From NCBI RefSeq assembly GCF_003015185.1, contig NZ_CP027860.1, forward strand, positions 3,834,501 to 3,898,500: a stretch of DNA of 64,000 nt. The letters are read 5' to 3'. This DNA is from Ahniella affigens (GTDB taxonomy: Bacteria; Pseudomonadota; Gammaproteobacteria; Xanthomonadales; Ahniellaceae). Shown here one piece after another: positions 49,851 through 58,546 of this stretch (position 1 is its first letter; each line of letters begins with the position of its first letter). Under the pieces are notes generated by a model. The model was not told the origin of the DNA. It worked only from the letters and a program-made list of their open reading frames with translations, and made no database searches. The position numbers were made by a program, and so were the translations under genes.

Positions 49851-50263
49851 GGATTCAACATGCCACAGCCGCCAGGCTGGGGCAATCCGGACTGGGAGCG
49901 CGTCGTATCCCCAGGTCAGCATGACTGACCCCAACCGATTCGAGACAATGAAAAGACCGCGTGGCGCAACCATCGCGACCGCCGCCCCATGACCGTTCGG
50001 CGCAGCCGTACCGTGGCAATCAAGAATGGGACACCCGACATTCGGAACATGGCAGCGCTCTCCTGACTACCATTACGGAGAATTCGGGAAAACCGGTTCA
50101 GCGCTGGTGGCAGGTGGCGTCGTTCAGAGCATTCAGCCCGCAGGGCGTATCAAGCAGAGCGCGATTTGCCGTTGGCTTGCGACGGGCGATACGGGCGCAA
50201 CAGCAACGAGAGTCTGATCGTTCAAGACGAATTCTTCAGACCCTCGCTGCTTGTCACGATACG
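49851..50263. other. Intergenic region between the sigma factor and the giant surface protein gene
   Basis: No gene is supported in these 413 bases. A 6-bp palindrome with a 5-base spacer lies 64 bases upstream of the sigma start (annotated separately). No intrinsic terminator with a T-tract was found after the giant gene, so read-through into the sigma-kinase operon is possible. Confidence 0.5.
49914..49930. promoter_or_regulatory. Possible operator palindrome upstream of the sigma factor gene
   Basis: GGTCAG and CTGACC flank CATGA. It is a short, perfect inverted repeat in the expected promoter region of the sigma-kinase operon. It could be an operator or chance; no ECF-type -35/-10 pair was recognised. 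Confidence 0.3.
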
Positions 50264-53200
50264 TCAACGCCGACGTGAGTACACCACTCCAGTCCTGCCC
50301 GCGCGGATCGCAAGTCCGAACATCAGCATTGCCAGGATCAACAACCCAGCCAAGTTGAGGCTTGGAATGTCGTTTGGCACGAGCACCTCGGCGTAATCCT
50401 GATCGTCCTCATCGCCGCCACTATTGTCGGTCGTATCGTCAATCGGATCGCCATCGTTGCCGCCGCTGTTGTCGGGAGTCGAGTCCTTGTCCGGTCGGAT
50501 ATTGCCGCCTGGGTCCTGGGCTTCGACAATCTCAGCGAAGTTCCGGAGCGGCGCGCCACGCACTGCATTCTGCTGCACCTGCAGCGTGATCGGCACCACG
50601 ATCGAATCCCCCGGAGCCAGCGGCCCTGGAATCGTGATCGAGGCGGTTTGCGCGCCGGTCGATGTCCAGTCCGGATCATTCAACGCGAGCCCAAACGGCA
50701 GATAGTCGATCAACACGATATTGCTCGCGGTGATGCTGCCTTGATTGTAGACCGTCAGTTCGAATTCGACGTTCTGACCGAACGTGACGATATTGCTTTG
50801 CGTCGGCGCCCGGCGCTTGATCAACGCCAAGTCGAAGTTCCGCACCAGACCAAAGTCCACACTCAAGTTGCTGTTGAAATCAGCATCGCCATCGTCGGTC
50901 GGCTCGTCCTTGGCACGCAACTCGACTGCGCAACTTCGGATCTCAGGACCCGCTGCCGTGCCGTTGTCGTCTGAGTTGGTGTTGTTGTCCGGATCGGGAG
51001 CCGGTTCAAACGGCCCCGTCGCGCGCCAGACCCGCCCGCTTCCTGTGCTCGGCAGGAACTCAGCTGGCGTCGTCAGACCGACGATGTAAAAGCCGGGCAC
51101 GAGATCGATGAACAGATAATTGCCACTTCCGTTCGTCGTGGTGCTGCCGATGGCAGCGCCGTCCGGTGCGCAGTTCTGGTCCTCGTCCTGATAGAGCGAC
51201 ACGGCGACATTGCCGATTCCCGGCTCGCCTGAATCAGCCAAGCCGTTGTTGTTCAAGTCTTCGAACACCAGGTCGCCGAGTGACAACGCACCGTTGGTGG
51301 TCGTGACGATGACGTAGTCCTCTACCTCGCCATTGCTGGCCTCGCCGTTGGCCGAACACCCTGCATCGGTGCTGATCCGGAAGCGACCATAGGTGCTGGC
51401 CACCGCGTCGAGCGGCGCGAGCCCGAAGTTCAGCACAAAGTTGCTGGCGCTCGTCCCCGCCGGTACCGCGATCGACGTGCTCTCGCTTGTGTCAGCGAAG
51501 TCGCCGTCGCCATTCCAGTCAATGAATCCGCACACCGTTGCCGCAGTTGCCTCGCCGTTCGTGGCATTCACAGTCACCCGCGCCAGGCTTCCCAACTCAT
51601 AGCCAAAGGTCTGGAGCGTGACGCCATCTTCGTCGTCTGCCAGCGGACCTGCAGTGTCGTCCGCATCGGCCGCCACGTTCGGTTGGCCGTCGCCCTCTTG
51701 ATCGACGCTTGCGCCAAGATGCAGGCCCGCGATGATCCGATGGCGCGCACCGCTATTGGCACGCAGGGTTTCGTAGTTCGATGGACCAACACCTGATACC
51801 GAATCCGGCAAGTCGCCCAAATCAAAATAGTCAACTCGGACTTGATAGTCCTCGACCTCCCCATCGCCCGCCAGACCCGTCGGCGCACAGGCCGCCGTGC
51901 TCAGGCGGAAGCGGGCGTAAGTCTGTTGCACGGCGAGCACCGGCACATTGAAGCTGAGCGGCACACTGCCGCCATTGGTGCCATTCGGGACGACCGCAGC
52001 GGCAAATTCCGCAGCGCCGGTGAAGTCGCCATTGCCATCAAAGTCGATGTAACCACAGAGATTTGCGTCGCCGCCGCTCGTGTTGGTCGCCGTTACCGTG
52101 ATCGTTCCAACATCTCCCGCGACGAGTGCCGGCGTCAAGGTCGTGCCGGACACGCTGCTGATGCCATTTTCATCGTCGCTGCCGCCGCTGCACGTGCCGG
52201 CGACACTCTGACCGACGTTCTGATCATCGCCATCGGCAGCAGCGCTGGACTGGCCATCGAACTCCGTGTCGACGCAGGTTCCAAGCAACAGGTTGCCTGA
52301 TGGATTGACCAGATGACGCGCACCGTTGTTGGCGAGATCCGTGCCGTAACTTAGCGGCGCATCACCGAGGTCCATACCAAAGATCGCGACTTGATGATCC
52401 TCAATCTCACCATCAATGGCAGCACCGGTCGGGTCCGCCACGCCGGTGCTGGAGAAGCGCAGGCGCAAATTGGCGGTACCAGGCATCGCATCGCACGGCG
52501 TGCTGATGGTCAGATTGCTCGCACCCGCGCCGAGCGCCTGGGCATTGGCGACACGTTCACCGGTGTCGTTCCAGTCTCCGTCGCGATTGAAGTCGATCCA
52601 CGCATCGAGCACGCCTGCGGTATTCGCAGTCACGCTGGCAATCTGGGTCGCACACGCGTTGAGGTTCGGCGGCAACGTAATGCCATCCTCATCATCATTG
52701 CCTGTGCAAACACCGACATCGTTGGCGGAGTTAGCCAGATCATCGCCATCAGCGCCAGCGCTTGGGACACCCTCGCCCTCGGTGTCGACACAGCTGCCGA
52801 GGAACATCGGCACCGCAGGATTCACCGAGTGGAACGCGCCATTACTGGCAAACAAGGTTGGGAACGGCGCTGGCGCATCACCAAAATCAGTGCCGGCAAT
52901 GCCGAGCAGGTAGTCCTCCACTTCGCCATCGGTCGCGGCACCATTGAAGCCCAATGCACCCGCGGTGCTGAAGCGGAAGCGTGCTTGCGTGGTACCGGCG
53001 ACCGCGCCACAAGGCGCGGCGAACGTCAGGTTATTGCTGCCCGACACCAGGGCAACGTTATCTGCAATCTTCTCGCCCGGATCGGTGTAGTTGCCGTTGC
53101 CATTGAAGTCGATGAAAGCATCCAGGCGCCCTGCCCGATTCGCGATGACCATGTAGGCATTGATGTCGCACGCCCGCACCAGTGTCGGAAGCTGGACGCC

Positions 53201-56200
53201 GTCCTCATCGTCAAAGCAGAGACCGCCACCTTGCTGGCCTTGAGCGTTGTCGTCGCCGAGCGCTGAACCAACCGGCGCACCATCGGTCTCGGTGTCCACG
53301 CACGCGCCGAGCCGCAGCGGATCGCCGGGCAGCACACCATGACGGGCGCCGTTGTCAGCGACCGCCGTGCCATACGTGCTTGGGTTGTCGCCCAAGTCCT
53401 GACCGAGAATCTGCACACGATAATCTTCGACTTCGCCGGTCGTATCGATGCCCAGAGGGTTCGTCGACACGGCCGTGCCGCAACGGAAGCGCGCATAACT
53501 AACACCGGGGACGGCGTTCGCTGGCACCAGCGGGTTGAGGTTCAACGTGCTGCCCGCACCGGCGTTTTGGTTGACGACCTGCTCGCCCACTTCAAACGCA
53601 CCGTTCCGATTGAAATCGATCCAGCCAACCACCGTACACGCTGCCACGGCATTGACCCGCACTTGGATCGCCGCGTTCTGACCAGGCACCAAACTGGCTG
53701 GCAAGGTCACGCCGTCCTCGTCGTCATTGTTGGTGCAGACACCAAAACGTGAACCGGAATTGTTCAAATCATCCAAGTCGGCGAGCAGCCCCTGCGCTTG
53801 GCCATCATCGGCATCAACACAATCGCCGAGGAACGGTCCGCCTGCGCTGATTCGATGCGCCGCACCCTGATCAAGCGCGACCGTTTGGTAGTTGTTACTC
53901 GACGTGTTCAGCGCCGTGTCCGGATCATCGCCAAAGTCGAACAGCGTTGCGAATGGCGCCAACCGGAAGCCGAAGTCCACCGTCATGTTCGAATTGTTGT
54001 CGCCATCATCGGCCGTCGGTTCGCCGGCCGCGGTCAAGGTAACAGGTGCGCTCGCAATCAGGCCGAACACATCGGCGCCGTTGTCGTCGCCGTTGACATC
54101 ATTGTCGGGATCCGGCGTCGGATCATTGCCCGTGACCGTGGTCATACCTGCCAACGGACCGCTGCCCGAGAAGTTCTCGATCGGAATCACGACGATGTAG
54201 TTGCCCGCCGCCAATCCGGTGAACGTGTAGATACCCGCGAAGCCCGAGCGCGTTTCAGTGCGCGTCGTGCCGAGATATTCATCGTGACTCGCGGCGCCAT
54301 CAGCGTTCGCATCGCGATACAAGTCCATCCGCACATTGTCGATACCGGTCTCACCATTTTCGGGCTCGAACACACCATCGTTATCCGGATCAAACCACAC
54401 CTGATTGCCGAGGCTCAGGGTTCCAACTGCCTGGACGAAACCCGCATCGAGTGTCGGGTTGAATTCGGCTGGCGCCAGCGTGACGATCTGACTGACACCG
54501 CTGGTGGTGTCGGCATCGGAATCGACCGTGTCATCGCCGCCGGCATTGCGAGTCGTGAAGTTCAACGCCGCCGACGGCAACACGAACTGCACGTAGTACG
54601 GCACGCCCGGCGTCAACCCAATGAAGCGATAGTAGCCTGGGATGCCATAGACATCGTTGTCGGTGACCGCGAGCGCAATCGGCGCGCCGTCGGCACCATT
54701 TGGTTCCGGAACACCATTGCCGTTGTCAGCGAACAAGCGGACTTGCACACCATTCAGACCAAGATCGAGCGGTCCATTCTGGATGCCATCGGTATCGGCA
54801 TCAAAGTACGTGTAATTGCCGAGCCCGGCATCAGCGAGCAAGGGCCGCACCAGTCCCGCATCGATCGTCTGATTGGATTCGCTCGGTGCCAAGTTGACAG
54901 GCGGCGCGCATGCGGTGCTCGGATTGGCATCGGAATCAGTAGCATCCGGTCCGGCGTCGAGCGTCGTCAGCGTGAATCCTGCCGGCACATCAAAGCAGAC
55001 GCGATAGCCGTTGCCGGGTGCAAGCCCTGGGAACTGATACCAACCCGGGTTGCCACTCACGTCGTTCTGGGTCAGCGTGCTCGACACCAGGACATCATCC
55101 AACGTGCCCGACACCGCATCGGCACCCGGGGTGAACAACTGCACGTACACGCCGTTGACGCCAGTTTGGCCGTCGTCCTGGAGACCATTGCGGTTGGTAT
55201 CCACCCACACGAAGTCACCAAGTGCTGCGCCCGGGCAGGTACCGAGATTCACGCCGACTTTCTGGGGTTCCGCGGCCAAACTGCCAAGACCATCCTGCCG
55301 ATCGGTTTGATAAGCGAACGAATTGAATGCCGTAATGCCCGTGGCCAAGTTTGCCGGCGCCAGCATGCGGTAGTTGAAACTCAGCGCGTCAAACGCATTG
55401 AGCTGGCGCGAACCGAATTCAACCTTGAAGCTGCGCGCATCCGAGATCGGTGTGGGTGGGACCGTGGTCCAGTTCGGTGCATCGCACGAGGTCGTCGGCC
55501 CACCCACCTCGCCACGGCACGGGTTGCTTGAATTGCTGTAATAGAGCGTGGTGCCCGGCGGCGGCGTAATCGGCGCCACCAACTGCGGGGTGAACTGCGA
55601 GCCACGCGGATTCGTATCACGCACACCGGTGTCGCCCAGGGCCGGCAGAATGTCGATGATGACGAAATTCTGCATCGTCACGGTGCCAACGTTTTGCACG
55701 CGCAGTTGATAGTCAAAGCTGCCGCCAGCCAGTAGTCCGGCGGACGCATTCGTGAACGACGCATCGCACGTCGCCCGCACCGTCTTGCTTGACACCAACT
55801 GCGCAATCGGCGCGATATTGATGGTCGTGCTCGCGGTGCAGAGCGTTTCCGCAGTGTTGGCATCGCCATCAAAATCCTGGACGTCGGCCGTGCTGCCACC
55901 GGTGCAGCGTTGACCGAGCCCCGCGTTGTCGTGTTCCAGATTGAACGTGTTCGACAGGGTGCCGTTCCGCGTGCCGCTGCGAATGGTGGTGGCGATGTTG
56001 ATCCAAACCTGTTGGTTGACCCCCAGATTGCCGCTGCCGGCATTCCAGCGCCAGCGGAGCAGGGTGCGGCCACTACCCTGGAAGTTGGGAATCTGATCGA
56101 ACACCTGCGGCGCCGGCAAACCCGTGGTCTGATCATCGAAGGTCCAGCCGGTAAACTGCAGATCGACCGGCAACAAGTCCGTTGCAACGAGGTCCTGCAA

Positions 56201-57823
56201 TGGAATCGGATCGCTGGAGCGCGCGTCGGATCTTACGCGTAAACGGAATGACACGCTCTGGCCCGGATTGAATGGGCCGCCGCCGCTGAGATTGTCCTTG
56301 GCGGGGTTTAGTTGTGTAAAAGGCCCGCTGACTGTCAGCGTATTGCACGCGTTGCGATTGACAGCGGTTGGGCCGGCCGAATACACGGCAGAGAGCGCCA
56401 CGCAGTTTTGGACAGCGTTGCCAAACGCGACGGGGTTGCCGGCGTTGTCCGGGTTCCGAATCTGGCCCGTCAGTACGGGATTGTTCGACGCTGTCATGCC
56501 GACCTGCGCCTGTCCGAGCTCCCAGCGAATTCGTGTGATGTACTCGCCGACGCCAAGACCGGGCGGCGGCACGGTGAGCGTCGTGTTGGTCGTGGCATTG
56601 GGCGAGCTACCCCAAAGTGTGAAGACACCGAGCGCCGTATTCTTTTCGTAGCTGACGCGCACGCCTTCGCCGACGGCGAAATCGCTCGCATTGTTGAACG
56701 AACCGGTGGTCACCGATGCCAGGAACATTGCTGGCGGCACCGTGTCGATCAACACGAGGTTGTCGATGGGCACGTTGCCAGAATTGCTCGTCGTCAGTTG
56801 CCAACTGAAGGTTTGATTCAAGGTCGGCGGATTCGGACTCCCGCCAGTCAGGCTCTTGCCAAGGTTCATGCCCGGATTCGGGACAAAAGTCGTGACCGGG
56901 TGCGTGATCGTGCCGGGACCGAAACTGGCGGGTGTCTGGCCCAGGGGCGTTGCATTGGTGACGAACGAGTTGGTGACGTTGGTGCCGCTCGGGAAAGTCG
57001 CCGAAGGAAACACTACATTGACGGCGATGTCGCAGTTGCCACCGGGTGCCAACGGCACCGAACACGGCGCGCTCCACGTGACCGTCGCGGGTGTGGTGCC
57101 CACGCATCCCGGTTGGCAGTCAGCTGCCGGCGTCGCGCCGTTGAACACGGTTCCCGGTGGCAACGTATCGACAACCGGACCGATGGCGGTGAGATTCAGG
57201 GCACCGTTAACGTTCGGCACCGAAATGCGCAGCCGATAGGTTTCCGGAAGGTCCAGGTTAGCGGGTGACGTCTGCAAGGTCTTGGTCAACGTCACCTGCG
57301 TCGTCGCGACGGCGGTCACATTGACTGGCGGGGTCGTCAGCGTGCCGGGCGTAGTCTGCAGATTGATGCCGTCGGCGGTGTTCGTCGCGACCGTGCCATT
57401 CGGCGTCGAACCATTCGGAAACCGCACATTGATGATCAGGTCACCGGAGTTACCCGCGGGCAGCGGGGTAATCATGACGAACTGCACGCGGGTGCGCCCC
57501 GAGCCGCCGAAGTTCGGCGTGACATTGATGGCGGCAACGTCGCCCGTCGGACTAGCCGGCACGGTGGAGATGTACTGCACCTCGGGTGGGAGCAGGTCGA
57601 CCACCTGCGCACTCAAACAGGGCCCTGAGGTGCTGGAGCAGTTGTAGCTCAGGCGATATCCGAACTGGGCTCCCACTTGCTTGGTATTGCCCGGATCAAC
57701 GCTGATGGCACTCTTGACCAGAGCCTGGGCAAATACCGCAGGGCTGAGCAGGACCAAGAGCCCCAACAGCAAAAACGCCAGAAGATTGTCGAACCCCGAA
57801 TTGCTTCGCAAAAACCGCCCCAT
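50264..57823 (-). CDS. Giant surface protein with DUF11, SdrD-B and GEVED repeats and IPTL-like tail
   Basis: This is a 2519-residue protein. A signal peptide (about 1-33, ending PAVFAQA) is followed by DUF11-like Ig repeats (about 35-860). Next are three SdrD-B-type domains (about 865-1290, each opening like LGDFVWVDTNRNGLQDDG) and five tandem GEVED domains (about 1295-2180, each ending (T/D/N)-G-E-(V/I)-E-D-(Y/H)). A fourth SdrD-B domain (about 2180-2300) and one DUF11 domain follow. The tail is IPSLN, a hydrophobic span and R-rich end, as in IPTL-CTERM proteins. D-F-N-x-N/D-G-x-(Y/F) loops suggest calcium binding. Likely an exported, surface-sorted adhesin or matrix protein. The ATG at 57823 has GAGGG upstream. 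Confidence 0.9.
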   Translation of the reverse strand: MGRFLRSNSGFDNLLAFLLLGLLVLLSPAVFAQALVKSAISVDPGNTKQVGAQFGYRLSYNCSSTSGPCLSAQVVDLLPPEVQYISTVPASPTGDVAAINVTPNFGGSGRTRVQFVMITPLPAGNSGDLIINVRFPNGSTPNGTVATNTADGINLQTTPGTLTTPPVNVTAVATTQVTLTKTLQTSPANLDLPETYRLRISVPNVNGALNLTAIGPVVDTLPPGTVFNGATPAADCQPGCVGTTPATVTWSAPCSVPLAPGGNCDIAVNVVFPSATFPSGTNVTNSFVTNATPLGQTPASFGPGTITHPVTTFVPNPGMNLGKSLTGGSPNPPTLNQTFSWQLTTSNSGNVPIDNLVLIDTVPPAMFLASVTTGSFNNASDFAVGEGVRVSYEKNTALGVFTLWGSSPNATTNTTLTVPPPGLGVGEYITRIRWELGQAQVGMTASNNPVLTGQIRNPDNAGNPVAFGNAVQNCVALSAVYSAGPTAVNRNACNTLTVSGPFTQLNPAKDNLSGGGPFNPGQSVSFRLRVRSDARSSDPIPLQDLVATDLLPVDLQFTGWTFDDQTTGLPAPQVFDQIPNFQGSGRTLLRWRWNAGSGNLGVNQQVWINIATTIRSGTRNGTLSNTFNLEHDNAGLGQRCTGGSTADVQDFDGDANTAETLCTASTTINIAPIAQLVSSKTVRATCDASFTNASAGLLAGGSFDYQLRVQNVGTVTMQNFVIIDILPALGDTGVRDTNPRGSQFTPQLVAPITPPPGTTLYYSNSSNPCRGEVGGPTTSCDAPNWTTVPPTPISDARSFKVEFGSRQLNAFDALSFNYRMLAPANLATGITAFNSFAYQTDRQDGLGSLAAEPQKVGVNLGTCPGAALGDFVWVDTNRNGLQDDGQTGVNGVYVQLFTPGADAVSGTLDDVLVSSTLTQNDVSGNPGWYQFPGLAPGNGYRVCFDVPAGFTLTTLDAGPDATDSDANPSTACAPPVNLAPSESNQTIDAGLVRPLLADAGLGNYTYFDADTDGIQNGPLDLGLNGVQVRLFADNGNGVPEPNGADGAPIALAVTDNDVYGIPGYYRFIGLTPGVPYYVQFVLPSAALNFTTRNAGGDDTVDSDADTTSGVSQIVTLAPAEFNPTLDAGFVQAVGTLSLGNQVWFDPDNDGVFEPENGETGIDNVRMDLYRDANADGAASHDEYLGTTRTETRSGFAGIYTFTGLAAGNYIVVIPIENFSGSGPLAGMTTVTGNDPTPDPDNDVNGDDNGADVFGLIASAPVTLTAAGEPTADDGDNNSNMTVDFGFRLAPFATLFDFGDDPDTALNTSSNNYQTVALDQGAAHRISAGGPFLGDCVDADDGQAQGLLADLDDLNNSGSRFGVCTNNDDEDGVTLPASLVPGQNAAIQVRVNAVAACTVVGWIDFNRNGAFEVGEQVVNQNAGAGSTLNLNPLVPANAVPGVSYARFRCGTAVSTNPLGIDTTGEVEDYRVQILGQDLGDNPSTYGTAVADNGARHGVLPGDPLRLGACVDTETDGAPVGSALGDDNAQGQQGGGLCFDDEDGVQLPTLVRACDINAYMVIANRAGRLDAFIDFNGNGNYTDPGEKIADNVALVSGSNNLTFAAPCGAVAGTTQARFRFSTAGALGFNGAATDGEVEDYLLGIAGTDFGDAPAPFPTLFASNGAFHSVNPAVPMFLGSCVDTEGEGVPSAGADGDDLANSANDVGVCTGNDDEDGITLPPNLNACATQIASVTANTAGVLDAWIDFNRDGDWNDTGERVANAQALGAGASNLTISTPCDAMPGTANLRLRFSSTGVADPTGAAIDGEIEDHQVAIFGMDLGDAPLSYGTDLANNGARHLVNPSGNLLLGTCVDTEFDGQSSAAADGDDQNVGQSVAGTCSGGSDDENGISSVSGTTLTPALVAGDVGTITVTATNTSGGDANLCGYIDFDGNGDFTGAAEFAAAVVPNGTNGGSVPLSFNVPVLAVQQTYARFRLSTAACAPTGLAGDGEVEDYQVRVDYFDLGDLPDSVSGVGPSNYETLRANSGARHRIIAGLHLGASVDQEGDGQPNVAADADDTAGPLADDEDGVTLQTFGYELGSLARVTVNATNGEATAATVCGFIDWNGDGDFADTSESTSIAVPAGTSASNFVLNFGLAPLDAVASTYGRFRISTDAGCSANGEASNGEVEDYVIVTTTNGALSLGDLVFEDLNNNGLADSGEPGIGNVAVSLYQDEDQNCAPDGAAIGSTTTNGSGNYLFIDLVPGFYIVGLTTPAEFLPSTGSGRVWRATGPFEPAPDPDNNTNSDDNGTAAGPEIRSCAVELRAKDEPTDDGDADFNSNLSVDFGLVRNFDLALIKRRAPTQSNIVTFGQNVEFELTVYNQGSITASNIVLIDYLPFGLALNDPDWTSTGAQTASITIPGPLAPGDSIVVPITLQVQQNAVRGAPLRNFAEIVEAQDPGGNIRPDKDSTPDNSGGNDGDPIDDTTDNSGGDEDDQDYAEVLVPNDIPSLNLAGLLILAMLMFGLAIRAGRTGVVYSRRR

Positions 57824-58060
57824 CACCCGTCCCTCGCAAGGAAATTACAAACGCCACGAGCGTGACACGCGAGAAACGAGCGCGCGACCACGAAATCGCT
57901 TCGTTTTCACTCGTTTTGGATAGCGGCAATTTGTGACGCCGCGAAGACAAGTTGGTCCGCAGTGCGCCGGCGAGGCAGCGTCCCGATCGACCCGGCAAGT
58001 ACCTGATTGACCGATTGTTTCGAATCCGGCGCCGGTCCGGACGCGAAACGCCTGCCATAG

Positions 58061-58504
58061 CTACTCGCCCGTGTCCAACCACCGATGATGCACCCAACCC
58101 GATCGACAGGGCCCACCATAGGCCTCAGGTTGGAGTCTCGGGCTGCTGACGCCGCAATCCAGATCGCTGCCAACGGGCGCATACACCACGCCGAGCCAAA
58201 CCTTGTCGGCATTGCTCGTGCAGACGAATACTTGGCGGCCGTTATCCAATTCATCTAATTGCGGATAGTGCGACCCAGGACCAGAGCGCACGGCCAGCAG
58301 ACTGTGTTTGAGGTCTTTGACCGTGCCCAGGCCAAGGCATGCGTCGAGATCTTCCACTTCGCCAACGATGACGGGCACCGGGGCCGCCGCCGGGTTGCGG
58401 TCTGCCTCGAGCGTCGTCGCCGAAAGTTCTGCGGCCATTGTTGCGACGCCTAAGCCGACGACCCACGCGACCCGCTTGCCAATATTTAAAACAACGATGT
58501 TCAT
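58061..58504 (-). CDS. Secreted SH3-like domain protein
   Basis: This is a 147-residue protein with an N-terminal signal or anchor segment (about residues 8-24). From about residue 70 it carries a bacterial SH3-type domain: LLAVRSGPGSHYPQLDEL then G-R-Q-V-F-V-C, with W-V-H-H-R-W-L at the end. Four cysteines (C-L-G-L-G, V-F-V-C-T-S, L-D-C-G, G-P-C-R) could form two disulfides. Bacterial SH3 domains often bind peptidoglycan or peptides. It lies between the kinase gene and the giant surface protein gene, all on one strand. The ATG at 58504 is chosen as it begins the hydrophobic segment. Confidence 0.75.
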   Translation of the reverse strand: MNIVVLNIGKRVAWVVGLGVATMAAELSATTLEADRNPAAAPVPVIVGEVEDLDACLGLGTVKDLKHSLLAVRSGPGSHYPQLDELDNGRQVFVCTSNADKVWLGVVYAPVGSDLDCGVSSPRLQPEAYGGPCRSGWVHHRWLDTGE

Positions 58505-58546
58505 CAAGGCACTCCCACGCGCGCGTCTCGTCAAAGTGCAGAGAGC

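Noticed and set aside
51290-53950. Regularly repeated DNA that might look like a CRISPR array
   Set aside because: The repeats are about 500 bp, diverged and in frame with GEVED protein domains; there are no short identical direct repeats with unique spacers and no cas genes.
53798-55531. A 577-codon open frame on the plus strand inside the giant surface gene
   Set aside because: It is antisense to repeat-coding DNA with clear SdrD-B and GEVED domains; the product is Arg/Ile-rich without a fold or start signal.
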